Assembly: GCF_018314255.1 (NCBI RefSeq)
Contig: NZ_CP073066.1
Span: forward strand, 2,356,001 to 2,420,000
From: Lentilactobacillus buchneri
Lineage (GTDB): Bacteria; Bacillota; Bacilli; Lactobacillales; Lactobacillaceae
Direction: 5' to 3'
DNA length: 64,000 bases
Positions within the stretch are counted from its first letter, which is position 1. Every line of letters begins with the position of its first letter. The position numbers and the translations under genes were made by a program. This document shows, piece after piece, positions 30,387 through 39,396 of this stretch. The notes below the pieces were generated by a model. The model worked only from the letters and a program-made list of their open reading frames with translations. It made no database searches and was not told where the DNA came from.

Positions 30387-31373
30387 TTATAAATATTTGA
30401 CACCCGGGCCAGGCTTGGCAACGGTCACTTTGGTTGGGCCAAACAGGTTTGAGAAGGTATCGGTGATGGTTTGAACATTGGCTTGTTGACAAATGACTTT
30501 AATATTGGGGCCGGCATCGATTGTATAGTAACATTCAATCCCGGAATGCCTGAGCCGTTTAACTTCGTTCATGGCGGTCAAGGTGTCGCCGTTGAAGTAG
30601 AGAAAATCCGGATCGGCACTCAGTGTTAGGGCGTGCATCCGCATGGCATTTAACTCACTAATTGTGCCAAAACGCGTGAAGTCATCATCTTGGATGGCGG
30701 CTTTGATATTCTCCAGATCGGCTTCGACGACCTTAACCCACGTTGGATAGTAAGGGGAGGTGGTGACTGAAAGGGCCATGCCTTCCCGACTGGAAATGGG
30801 TTTTTGATGCTTTTCAATGGTTAATGCAACGATGCAGATGTCGTTCAAATGAGTCGTCTCAACTGGAATGGCGTACGAATTGGTATCGTCTGACCCTTTT
30901 TGCCATTCCACAAAGCCGCCAAAGATTGACCGGCAGGCTGAACCGGATCCCCGGCGGGCCAATCGGGACAAGTCCGTTAAACTCAGATTCATGCCGGCGG
31001 CTTTGCTGGCAGCGGCGGCCAATGCAGCAAACGCCGAGGCAGAGGATGCCAAGCCAGCTGCCGTTGGCACATGATTAGTCGATTTGACTTGGGCGTTTAA
31101 ATCAATTCCCGATTCTCGGCGGACAATGCTTAAGAAGTTGTGAACCCGTTGACCGCTTTTTCCGGTTACCGGCTGGCCATCAATTGTAATCTGGTCTTTA
31201 TCCAGGTTGGCGTTAAATGTCACGCTGGTTTGAGTATAAAATTGATCCAGCGTCAAAGAGAGACTGCCAGTGTAGGGGATGATGAGTTCAGGATTTTGTT
31301 TGCCCCAATATTTAATTAAGGCAATATTCGTGTGAGCAACTGCTGTAACGGTCTTATCTGACGAGGTTGTCAT
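30387..31373 (-). CDS. mvaD: Diphosphomevalonate decarboxylase
   Basis: A 328-residue GHMP-fold decarboxylase giving IPP from diphosphomevalonate. The start is the ATG at 31373 (MTTSSDKTVTAVAHTN), overlapping mvaK1 by 20 bases; a longer frame from 31472 lies inside mvaK1. Diagnostic segments are ALIKYWGK, PTAAGLASSASAFAALA and RRGSGSACRSIFGGFVEW. Overlap indicates translational coupling. Confidence 0.97.
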   Translation of the reverse strand: MTTSSDKTVTAVAHTNIALIKYWGKQNPELIIPYTGSLSLTLDQFYTQTSVTFNANLDKDQITIDGQPVTGKSGQRVHNFLSIVRRESGIDLNAQVKSTNHVPTAAGLASSASAFAALAAAASKAAGMNLSLTDLSRLARRGSGSACRSIFGGFVEWQKGSDDTNSYAIPVETTHLNDICIVALTIEKHQKPISSREGMALSVTTSPYYPTWVKVVEADLENIKAAIQDDDFTRFGTISELNAMRMHALTLSADPDFLYFNGDTLTAMNEVKRLRHSGIECYYTIDAGPNIKVICQQANVQTITDTFSNLFGPTKVTVAKPGPGVKYL

Positions 31374-32355
31374 GAGCTTCTCCTGTTGAAAATTGATAAT
31401 TCTTAAATGATTGAATCCAAGTCTGAGTGGCACCGGCTTTTCGAAGGGCAGTCGAAATCTGTTGAGCATCACGTTGGTTCTTGGCTAGAGCGATGACACA
31501 GCCGCCCAAACCACTGCCGGTTAGTTTGGCACCTAAAGCGTGATTGTCACAAGCAACTTGACAGAATGTGTCCAGAGTGTGGTTGCTGACGCCGAGTTGG
31601 GCCAGGTCACGTTGGGATTGTGTCATTAGTTTGCCCAGTAGCACATCGTCGGTGGTTGCCAAAGCATTGCGAGCCGTTTCGGCAATCTTGCCAAGCTCGT
31701 CAATTAATGGTTGAGAACTTTCCGGTTCGTCGACCAGGTTATCATGAACCAACGAAACGGCCTCACTGGTTTTTCCTTTAATCCCACTATCGGCAATGAC
31801 CAATGATGAGGTTGGCAAATTAAAGTCAATCTGCTCGTTGATTTCGTTTCGGATAAACCAAATCGGCATGTTGGAGCTGGCGGTCGCAGAGTCCAGGCCG
31901 CTGGGATTGCCGTGGGTAATCTTTTCTTCAATACCCGCTAACTTCAGCAATTGGCTTCTGGTCAAATTGACCTCAAAAAAATCAAAAAAAGCCCGCACAA
32001 TTGCGATTGCCGTTGCCGCTGAGGATCCCATTCCGCGTTCGGCAGGCAGTTTGCTTTGGATGTCGAGATCAAAAGCAAGCCTTTGAGCGCCAAATAAACT
32101 AACGAGATGAGTGATTAATGTTTTAACACCCCGCAGATTCTCCGCCATTTCACTAATTGGGCCGTCAAAGTAACGACAGTGAATTTGTTGGCCGGCTGGA
32201 ATTCTTTGAATGGTCGCAACCACATCAACGGAGTAGATTGGGATGGCGATGGCGGGCTTTTCGTAAACGACACTATGCTCACCAAACCAAATAATTTTTG
32301 CGTAACTTTTTCCAGTTGCTTTATCTTTCAACTTTATCCGCTCACTTTCAAACAT
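31354..32355 (-). CDS. mvaK1: Mevalonate kinase
   Basis: A 333-residue GHMP kinase, first gene of the operon. GKSYAKIIWFGEHSVVYEKPA, PAERGMGSSAATAIAIVRA and KLTGSGLGGCVIAL are the three GHMP motifs. It makes mevalonate 5-phosphate. The four genes together cover mevalonate to IPP and DMAPP, for undecaprenyl and other isoprenoids. HMG-CoA reductase and synthase are not in the window. Confidence 0.97.
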   Translation of the reverse strand: MFESERIKLKDKATGKSYAKIIWFGEHSVVYEKPAIAIPIYSVDVVATIQRIPAGQQIHCRYFDGPISEMAENLRGVKTLITHLVSLFGAQRLAFDLDIQSKLPAERGMGSSAATAIAIVRAFFDFFEVNLTRSQLLKLAGIEEKITHGNPSGLDSATASSNMPIWFIRNEINEQIDFNLPTSSLVIADSGIKGKTSEAVSLVHDNLVDEPESSQPLIDELGKIAETARNALATTDDVLLGKLMTQSQRDLAQLGVSNHTLDTFCQVACDNHALGAKLTGSGLGGCVIALAKNQRDAQQISTALRKAGATQTWIQSFKNYQFSTGEAHDNLVR

Positions 32356-32518
32356 TCCAATTTTATCATAGTTCGCTGATTCGAGAACGTTTTAACGATA
32401 TTTTTAGAGATTCATAAATAATTCTACTTCTTTCCATGGTAGATTATCACATCTTGCTTGTAGTATGATTAAAGTTAGTGAATATTTAAGAAAAGTCAGC
32501 TCATAAACAGATTGGTGA

Positions 32519-35362
32519 ATGACAATGAATTCAAAAACCACCTTTGCCGTGGTTGATATTGAAACGACCGGAACAGACATTTCTGCCGATAATCGGACAA
32601 TTCAGTTCAGCTGCTGCTTGGTTTCCAACAATAAAATTATAAAAACCTTCGTGACCGATATCAATCCACAACGAGAAGTCCCTAACCGAATTGTGCAGTT
32701 AACCGGAATCACCAACGAACGGCTGCAAAAGGCCAAAACTTTTGACCAGGTTGCCGCTCAGCTGTATTCCTTACTCAATAATACGGTTTTTGTGGCCCAC
32801 AATGTGAATTTTGATTTTCCGTTTCTGAACTCGGAATTTCAACGCGTCGGCTACCCCGAATTACAAATTGAAGCAATTGACACAGTCACTTTAAGTCAAA
32901 TCCTGCTGCCAACGTTATCCAGTTATCGGCTGCAGGATCTCAGCAGTTATTTCAATATCGAACATGACCATCCCCATACAGCCGATAGTGATGCTTTGGC
33001 AACCGCCAAGCTCCTGCTTATTTTACTACGACAAATTAAGATGCTGCCGAAAATGACCTTGGAACAGATCATCAGTGTTAATCCGTCTCTGCCTCAAGAC
33101 ACGATGCAGGTTTTTTTGGATGCCGATGAAACCAACAAAAGGCAGGTGCACGCTGCCAAATTGCCTGATCACCTGAGAATCTCATCAGGACTGGTTTTAC
33201 GAAAACAGGACCCAATCGTCGTGACTGATGAGTCTGATAAACAGCGTCTTCACTATCCAAAAACAAAAAAGGCCAAGCAAAAACTGCTTCCAGACAACTT
33301 GGAGTCGCGACTTGAGCAGAATAAAATGATGAACTTGATCTATAACAATTATGCCGATCAACAGCATCACGCAGCCAAGACCCTCTTAATTGAGGCCCCA
33401 ACCGGGATTGGCAAGAGTTTGGGGTATTGTCTGCCATTGAGTTATTTGGTGTCCGCCCACAAACCGGCAGTCATCAGTACTTCGACAACTTATCTGCAGT
33501 TTCAGCTGCAAAATCAGACGTTGCCAATGCTCAACGAGGGGCTGCCTTTCAAAGTCAATAGTGTCATTTTGAAGGGGGCCAGTCACTACATTGACCTCTA
33601 CAAGTTCCGCAATTTATTAAACGTTCCTGATAACTCGACCCAAACCGCGTTTATTAAAGCGCAGATCTTGGTCTGGCTGACGGTTACCACTACGGGTGAT
33701 TTGGACGAACTCCACTTAAACGTCGACCAAACACCATTTGTCTGGAAAATTCAGCATACCGGCGTGAAATGGCTGGATCCAAACGAACCGTTTTATGACG
33801 ACGACTTTTTGCGTTACAACTTGAAAAAAGCACAAAATGCTGACTTCTTGATTGTCAATCATAGCTATTTAATTAAAAATTGGCAGTATTTCAAGGATCT
33901 GCCGACCAAACCCTACTTACTGATTGATGAAACCCAACAGTTTGCCGAAACCGCCATTCGTAACAATCAGGAGCGGATTAATCCGTTATCACTGACAACC
34001 GCAATTAACAAAATCTTGGCAGATATTAATGGAACTCACGGAGATAATATCAAAGAAATTGTGGAAGACGACGCCATCTTGGACCACGCGATCGAAGCCC
34101 TTGACGGCAAACTCCGACAAGCTAAGGCCTTGGTCTCGACCGTTACGACGACCCTCTTTGAAATGGTCGTCAAGGGCAAACGACTCCACCGCAACGCCGA
34201 GTTCTTCGAGCGCTTAATTCCAATTAATGAGATGAAGGCAGCCACCGCTGCCAATCAAGAGCCGATCAACCGTCTCCGCGCGCTCCACGAAAGCTTGGAC
34301 GGACTGCTGGCCACTTTAAATGCCCAAATTGACCATAATGCCGGCGCATATACCAACCACGATTTCTTAAGCATTTATTCTTTTTTTGAAAACTACAATG
34401 AGTTCAATCATCAACTACGCTTGCTCTTAGCAATCGTTGATGTTGACGACCAGTCAATTGAGCAGCATGTGACGTGGGTCACCGTCAATAATGTCAAAGA
34501 CGTCAATAGCCTGACACTTAACCGGGGGATTTTGAAAACAGAAGATTATCTCCGCGACCATGTCTATTCTGCCTTTGAACCGGCAACTTTTACCGGGGCG
34601 ACAATTTTCTCTTCACGACGTTCACAGTTCATTTACAACTTATTGGGGATTAGTCGCGATGATTCTTCGATTAAACGACTCAAAAGTGACTTCAATCCAA
34701 AAGATCAAGCCCGACTCTATTTGGTTACCGATCAAGACGACCGGCAATTCGCAACCAATTCCGATAATTATCTTCAAAAGGTTGCCGACAATATCGAAGT
34801 TATTTATAAGAATGAACCGCGGCAGACCTTGGTACTGTTTAACTCACTCAATGCGATTGAACGGACGTATCGGCTGCTTCAGGAAAGTGGCTTCACAGCG
34901 ACCCATTTTGTTTTGGCCCAAGGCGTTCATGGAACAGCTGCCAAAATCAGCAAGCAGTTCATCCATCATGAACCCGCTATTCTGTTAGGGGCCAATACTT
35001 TCTGGCAGGGAGTCGATTTCCCAAGAAATCTACTGGAAAACCTGATTGTTGCCCAGCTGCCATTTGATACGCCATCAGACCCTTATAATCACGCCCTGTA
35101 CTCGATTGAGCGCAGTAAGGGTAAGAACCCATTTTATAGTATTACGCTCCCCAAAGCGACTCTCAGGCTGCGTCAGGGCATGGGACGCCTGTTGAGAACC
35201 AAAGATGACTTCGGAACCATTTTTATTTTGGATCCCAGGTTATTATCCAAGCGGTATGGCAGCACCATTCTAGCCAATTTACGCAACGATATTCCTGTTG
35301 TGAAGGGTTCAATTGATGAATGTGTATTAGACATGGTTAAGTTTTTTGAAAGCAGAAATTAA
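32519..35362 (+). CDS. dinG: DinG-like helicase with N-terminal 3'-5' exonuclease domain
   Basis: A 947-residue fusion typical of Firmicutes. Residues about 1-175 are a DEDDh exonuclease (FAVVDIETTGTD, HNVNFDFPFL, HTADSDALATA). The rest is an XPD/DinG-type helicase: Walker A EAPTGIGKSLGY, motif II LLIDETQQF in place of the common DEAH, and motif VI RQGMGRLLRT. The iron-sulfur cysteines of E. coli DinG are not evident, as in other Firmicute forms. Start either 32519 or the ATG at 32525. It heads the ypmB-aspB-asnS-dnaD run, the same order as B. subtilis. Confidence 0.94.
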   Translation: MTMNSKTTFAVVDIETTGTDISADNRTIQFSCCLVSNNKIIKTFVTDINPQREVPNRIVQLTGITNERLQKAKTFDQVAAQLYSLLNNTVFVAHNVNFDFPFLNSEFQRVGYPELQIEAIDTVTLSQILLPTLSSYRLQDLSSYFNIEHDHPHTADSDALATAKLLLILLRQIKMLPKMTLEQIISVNPSLPQDTMQVFLDADETNKRQVHAAKLPDHLRISSGLVLRKQDPIVVTDESDKQRLHYPKTKKAKQKLLPDNLESRLEQNKMMNLIYNNYADQQHHAAKTLLIEAPTGIGKSLGYCLPLSYLVSAHKPAVISTSTTYLQFQLQNQTLPMLNEGLPFKVNSVILKGASHYIDLYKFRNLLNVPDNSTQTAFIKAQILVWLTVTTTGDLDELHLNVDQTPFVWKIQHTGVKWLDPNEPFYDDDFLRYNLKKAQNADFLIVNHSYLIKNWQYFKDLPTKPYLLIDETQQFAETAIRNNQERINPLSLTTAINKILADINGTHGDNIKEIVEDDAILDHAIEALDGKLRQAKALVSTVTTTLFEMVVKGKRLHRNAEFFERLIPINEMKAATAANQEPINRLRALHESLDGLLATLNAQIDHNAGAYTNHDFLSIYSFFENYNEFNHQLRLLLAIVDVDDQSIEQHVTWVTVNNVKDVNSLTLNRGILKTEDYLRDHVYSAFEPATFTGATIFSSRRSQFIYNLLGISRDDSSIKRLKSDFNPKDQARLYLVTDQDDRQFATNSDNYLQKVADNIEVIYKNEPRQTLVLFNSLNAIERTYRLLQESGFTATHFVLAQGVHGTAAKISKQFIHHEPAILLGANTFWQGVDFPRNLLENLIVAQLPFDTPSDPYNHALYSIERSKGKNPFYSITLPKATLRLRQGMGRLLRTKDDFGTIFILDPRLLSKRYGSTILANLRNDIPVVKGSIDECVLDMVKFFESRN

Positions 35363-35426
35363 TCTGCGGTTGAGCAGTCCGATATTTGCTATAATTAGAA
35401 ATAACGAAATTTGAGAGGAAGTTACC

Positions 35427-35933
35427 ATGCAACGGCATCGAAGAGTTAAAAAACAATCATACGTTAAAATTTCCTGGATCGTTATCTCGATCATTTTGAT
35501 TCTCTGCTTTTCGTTCTTCATTATCCTGCACACGGCGGAGCGGCCGATGACAATTGCCCGCGGCCAGACCGAAACGATTGCTAAAAAGTACGCCGGGTTA
35601 ACGAAAGTCGACTCGTTTTACACCTCTAATTTGGGGAAGACTTATTATTCCGTTTCCGGTGTTGATAACAAGAACAAAAATGTTTACGTCATCGTCGCTA
35701 AAAAAGGCGGCACGGTCAACGTTATCAATAGCAGCAGCGGTATTAGCGAGCAGCAGGCCAAAAATGTGATTCAACGGCAAAAACACCCATCAAAATTAAA
35801 CGGGATTGGCCTGACGATGATTAAGAACCAGCCATACTGGGTGGTCAGCTATATGAACGCCAAGAATCATTTGTGCTTTACGACAATCAGCTTCAAAAAC
35901 GGCACCATTTACAAATCGATTGAAAACATCTAG
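35427..35933 (+). CDS. YpmB-like membrane-anchored protein (DUF5590)
   Basis: A 168-residue protein with one N-terminal transmembrane helix (about residues 14-33) and an extracytoplasmic domain of two PepSY-like repeats. Start follows gagaggaa. The place between dinG and aspB is that of B. subtilis ypmB. No catalytic motif; function unknown. Confidence 0.87.
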   Translation: MQRHRRVKKQSYVKISWIVISIILILCFSFFIILHTAERPMTIARGQTETIAKKYAGLTKVDSFYTSNLGKTYYSVSGVDNKNKNVYVIVAKKGGTVNVINSSSGISEQQAKNVIQRQKHPSKLNGIGLTMIKNQPYWVVSYMNAKNHLCFTTISFKNGTIYKSIENI

Positions 35934-35951
35934 AAATGAAAGGACACTTCA

Positions 35952-37172
35952 ATGAAATTTTCAAAACGGGCGATGCAGGTCACGCCTTCAGCAACCGTCA
36001 AAGTTTCCAATACTGCCAAGGCGATGATCAGAAAGGGCATCGATGTCATTAATTTGGGCATCGGTGAGCCCGATTTTCCAACCCCAAAAATCATTGCCGA
36101 TGCAGCAATTGACGCTATTCGATCGGGCAAAACCAGTTTTTACACCCCGGCCAGTGGTTTACCTCATTTAAAAGAAGCCATCGCCGAACGCATTAAGGAG
36201 GACTACGGCGTTGTCTACCCAGCTGATCAAATTAGTGTGACCAACGGTGCCAAGATGGCACTGTACGTGTTAATGCAGGTATTGGTCGATGACGGCACGG
36301 AAGTCTTGCTGCCACGGCCAAGCTGGGTCAGTTACCGCCAGCAGGTCAATCTTGCAGGTGGCAAGCCGGTGATTGTTGAGACGGGGACGGACTTCAAGAT
36401 TACCACTCAAAGCTTGGATGCAGCTGTAACTAAAAATGCTAAGGTATTGGTGATCAATTCACCGCAAAACCCCACTGGAACCGTGTATTCCAGGGATGAA
36501 CTGGCGGCAATTGGTCAATGGGCGGTCTTGCATAATGTGACCTTAATCGCTGACGATATTTATGGCAAATTGGTCTATAATCAAAACCAGTTCGTTTCAT
36601 TGGTTCAAATCAGCGATGAGGTTGCTGCTTCAACTGTTTTGGTCAACGGCGTTTCCAAAGCCTATTCCATGACGGGGTGGCGAATTGGCTATTTAGCCGG
36701 GGCGCCGGAATTAATCGGCAAGGTAAATTCGATTCTATCTCATTCAACCGGTAATCCAGCTACGGTAAGTCAATATGCCGCGATTGCTGCCTTTCAGTCG
36801 GACCAATCAGCCGTTGAGACAATGCGAGAGGCCTTTGAACAACGGTTAAATCAAATTTATCCGCTGGTGCAACAAATTCCGGGGTTTAAGTTGGCAGCTA
36901 AACCGCAAGGGGCGTTTTATTTATTCCCAAATGTTGAAGCGGCTGTTGACCTGGCAGGTCTTAATGACTCAGGGGAATTGGTCGATCAGCTGCTGGCCAA
37001 AGCCCACGTTGCGGTGGTTGACGGAGCTGCTTTTGGCATGCCCGGCTACCTCAGGTTGAGTTATGCCACTAGTTTGGAAGACCTGGTAACCGCCGTTGAG
37101 CGGATCACTGAATTTATGAATCAGTTTTTAGAAAAACAAGTATCTGGAGGAATCGGAATTGAAACAAATTAA
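35952..37172 (+). CDS. aspB: Pyridoxal-phosphate aminotransferase (aspartate type, AspB)
   Basis: A 406-residue class I aminotransferase. [35 protein letters not shown] and [18 protein letters not shown] are present, the last with the PLP-binding lysine, and the C-terminal arginine region [10 protein letters not shown] follows. Likely interconverts aspartate and oxaloacetate, supplying the asparaginyl-tRNA or amino acid pool. The end overlaps asnS by 14 bases. Confidence 0.94.
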   Translation: MKFSKRAMQVTPSATVKVSNTAKAMIRKGIDVINLGIGEPDFPTPKIIADAAIDAIRSGKTSFYTPASGLPHLKEAIAERIKEDYGVVYPADQISVTNGAKMALYVLMQVLVDDGTEVLLPRPSWVSYRQQVNLAGGKPVIVETGTDFKITTQSLDAAVTKNAKVLVINSPQNPTGTVYSRDELAAIGQWAVLHNVTLIADDIYGKLVYNQNQFVSLVQISDEVAASTVLVNGVSKAYSMTGWRIGYLAGAPELIGKVNSILSHSTGNPATVSQYAAIAAFQSDQSAVETMREAFEQRLNQIYPLVQQIPGFKLAAKPQGAFYLFPNVEAAVDLAGLNDSGELVDQLLAKAHVAVVDGAAFGMPGYLRLSYATSLEDLVTAVERITEFMNQFLEKQVSGGIGIETN

Positions 37173-38454
37173 CATGGTTGACGCACCTAAGTACGTTAAC
37201 GAAAAAGTTAAAATTGGTGTTTGGTTAACCAACAAACGTTCAAGTGGTAAGATCGCCTTTCTGCAATTACGTGACGGAACGGCATTTTTCCAAGGCGTCG
37301 TCGTGAAGAGTAATGTTACCCCGGAAGTTTTCGAGTTGGCGAAGGAAGTCAAGCAGGAAACCAGCATGTGGGTAACCGGGATCATTCATGAAGATGCTCG
37401 TTCCAAATTTGGCTACGAGATCGAAATTGAAACCATCGAGGTCCTTTCTGAAACCCATGACTATCCAATTACGCCCAAGGAACATGGTGTTGACTTCTTA
37501 ATGGATCATCGTCATCTTTGGCTGAGATCCAGCCGGCCCCACGCTGTTATGCGGATTCGTAATGAGGTCATTAAGGCGACTTATGATTTCTTTAACGATG
37601 AAGGTTTCATCAAAATCGATGCGCCCATCCTGACTGGAAGTGCGCCTGAAGGGACAACGACGCTTTTCCATACGGAATACTTCGATCGCGACGCTTATTT
37701 GTCTCAAAGTGGTCAGTTGTATGAAGAAGCCGGTGCCGAAGCGTTTGGCAAAGTGTTCTCATTTGGCCCTACCTTTAGAGCTGAAAAATCAAAAACCCGT
37801 CGTCATTTGATCGAGTTTTGGATGATTGAACCGGAAATGGCATTCATGCATCAAGAAGAGAGTCTTGAAATCCAAGAGCGTTATATTGCTTACTTGGTGA
37901 CTCGAGTGCTTGAAAATTGCCAAATGGAACTGAAGACACTGGGACGCGACCCAGAAGTTCTCAAGAAGTACACTGTTTTACCTTATCCACGAATCAGTTA
38001 TGATGAAGCCATTACGATGCTCAAAAAGGGTGGCTTTGATTTGGAGTGGGGAGTCGACTTTGGTTCTCCTGAAGAAACCTACCTTGCTGATCAATTTAAC
38101 CAACCGGTCTTTGTGATCAACTACCCTAAAGCAATTAAACCGTTTTATATGAAGCCACATCCAACTCGTGATGACGTGGTGATTTGTGCTGATCTCTTGG
38201 CACCCGAAGGATATGGAGAAATTATCGGTGGTTCAGAAAGAGCAACAGATTACGACTATCTCTATGATCAAATTGTCAAGGCTGGTTTGGATCCTAAAGA
38301 ATACTCATGGTACTTGGATTTGCGTAAATACGGCAGTGTGCCGCATTCCGGCTTTGGCTTGGGACTTGAACGGGCTTTGACCTGGTTAACAGGTGAAGAC
38401 CACGTTCGTGAGGCAATTCCATTCCCAAGACTGCTTAACCGAATTTACCCATAA
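37159..38454 (+). CDS. asnS: Asparaginyl-tRNA synthetase
   Basis: A 431-residue class II synthetase. An OB-fold anticodon-binding domain lies at about residues 10-110. The catalytic core shows [20 protein letters not shown] and [10 protein letters not shown] (motif 2 region), and motif 3 [15 protein letters not shown]. The start is a TTG at 37159 with ggagg eight bases upstream; the next ATG (37174) would leave out conserved residues. No T-box leader is present because the gene overlaps aspB. Confidence 0.96.
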   Translation: MKQINMVDAPKYVNEKVKIGVWLTNKRSSGKIAFLQLRDGTAFFQGVVVKSNVTPEVFELAKEVKQETSMWVTGIIHEDARSKFGYEIEIETIEVLSETHDYPITPKEHGVDFLMDHRHLWLRSSRPHAVMRIRNEVIKATYDFFNDEGFIKIDAPILTGSAPEGTTTLFHTEYFDRDAYLSQSGQLYEEAGAEAFGKVFSFGPTFRAEKSKTRRHLIEFWMIEPEMAFMHQEESLEIQERYIAYLVTRVLENCQMELKTLGRDPEVLKKYTVLPYPRISYDEAITMLKKGGFDLEWGVDFGSPEETYLADQFNQPVFVINYPKAIKPFYMKPHPTRDDVVICADLLAPEGYGEIIGGSERATDYDYLYDQIVKAGLDPKEYSWYLDLRKYGSVPHSGFGLGLERALTWLTGEDHVREAIPFPRLLNRIYP

Positions 38455-38496
38455 ATTGAAATTAAACACTGGTTTGGTGGATTCGAGGTGAATTGG

Positions 38497-39213
38497 ATGG
38501 AAGATTATGCACGCAATCTACTAAATGAGGGGCAAACTACTGTCAGCAACTACCTGTTAAAACATTATCATCAGATTGGAATTACCAATCAGGAGCTTTT
38601 CATTTACCTGCTGATTAAGGGAAATCATGACCTGGTAGTTCCAATGCCGGAAATGGCAGATCTGCAAGCCCAGACGAATTATTCTGAACAGCAGCTGTTC
38701 AATTTATTTCATCAAATGATTGAAAAGAAGCTGACCAAAATTACGCAAGTAGTGATTGAAGGTCAGCAGGTCGATGCCTACGATTTCACGCCGATGTATG
38801 AAAAATTGGCATTGGTCAAGCCCACGGGAACCTCTCCTGAGGCGTCGGCAAACGAAAAGCCCAAGACTGTCAGCAGCACCGACCGCCAAGCAGTCTTTCA
38901 AAGTATTGAACAAGAATTTGGTCGAACTTTGTCGCCGATTGAGATGGAGTCTATCAGTCAGTGGTTGGATATTGATCATTATTCACCGGAATTAATTCAG
39001 CTGGCGTTGAAGGAAGCCGTTTTAAGTCAGGTTTATAATTTAAATTATATGGACCGAATCATTAGTACTTGGTACAAGAAAAATTTAAAGACCCCACAAC
39101 AAGTTGAAGCCGCCAAAAAGAACCGGAATAGTCCACATTCGGATGATATTTCAACCGGTTACGACGGTCCGGAAATTCCGTTTATCAACTTGTCAGGTAA
39201 TTCAGATAAATAA
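38497..39213 (+). CDS. dnaD: DNA replication initiation protein DnaD
   Basis: A 238-residue protein. The N-terminal winged-helix domain covers about residues 1-110. A Pro/Ser/Thr-rich linker follows, then a DnaB2-type domain with FGRTLSPIEMESISQWL and the YNLNYMDRIISTWYKKN signature. DnaD works with DnaB and DnaI to load the helicase at origins in Firmicutes. ATG 38497 follows gaggtga at good distance; GTG 38488 is in frame. In many relatives nth follows; here the next gene is ponA on the other strand. Confidence 0.94.
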   Translation: MEDYARNLLNEGQTTVSNYLLKHYHQIGITNQELFIYLLIKGNHDLVVPMPEMADLQAQTNYSEQQLFNLFHQMIEKKLTKITQVVIEGQQVDAYDFTPMYEKLALVKPTGTSPEASANEKPKTVSSTDRQAVFQSIEQEFGRTLSPIEMESISQWLDIDHYSPELIQLALKEAVLSQVYNLNYMDRIISTWYKKNLKTPQQVEAAKKNRNSPHSDDISTGYDGPEIPFINLSGNSDK

Positions 39214-39222
39214 ACAATTAGG

Positions 39223-39251
39223 AAATCGGCTAAACTTTTAGCCGATTTTTT
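39223..39251 (+). terminator. Terminator after dnaD
   Basis: Stem aaatcggctaaa/tttagccgattt with a short loop and T-run. Confidence 0.9.
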
Positions 39252-39340
39252 CGTACATAGTCAAAGGGACAATCGGTTCTTCAATGTGGCATTCAGAAAC
39301 CCGTGATAAGGAAGTCCACAGGAAATATTGGTAAACGAAA

Positions 39341-39379
39341 AGAGACCCTCGACAAATGATGTGTTTGTCGAAAGTCTCT
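39341..39379 (-). terminator. Terminator after ponA (minus strand)
   Basis: agagac...tcgacaaa pairs with tttgtcga...gtctct; read on the minus strand it follows the ponA stop and is followed by a T-run (complement of gaaaagag region). Confidence 0.7.
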
Positions 39380-39396
39380 GATGGACTGTGCTGATT

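Noticed and set aside
33900-33960. Loss of helicase motif II in DinG (DETQ rather than DEAH)
   Set aside because: The Asp-Glu pair needed for magnesium and hydrolysis is kept, and other motifs are intact, so activity is not excluded.
37100-37160. T-box leader for asnS
   Set aside because: asnS overlaps the end of aspB, so no leader exists; there is no T-box core sequence.
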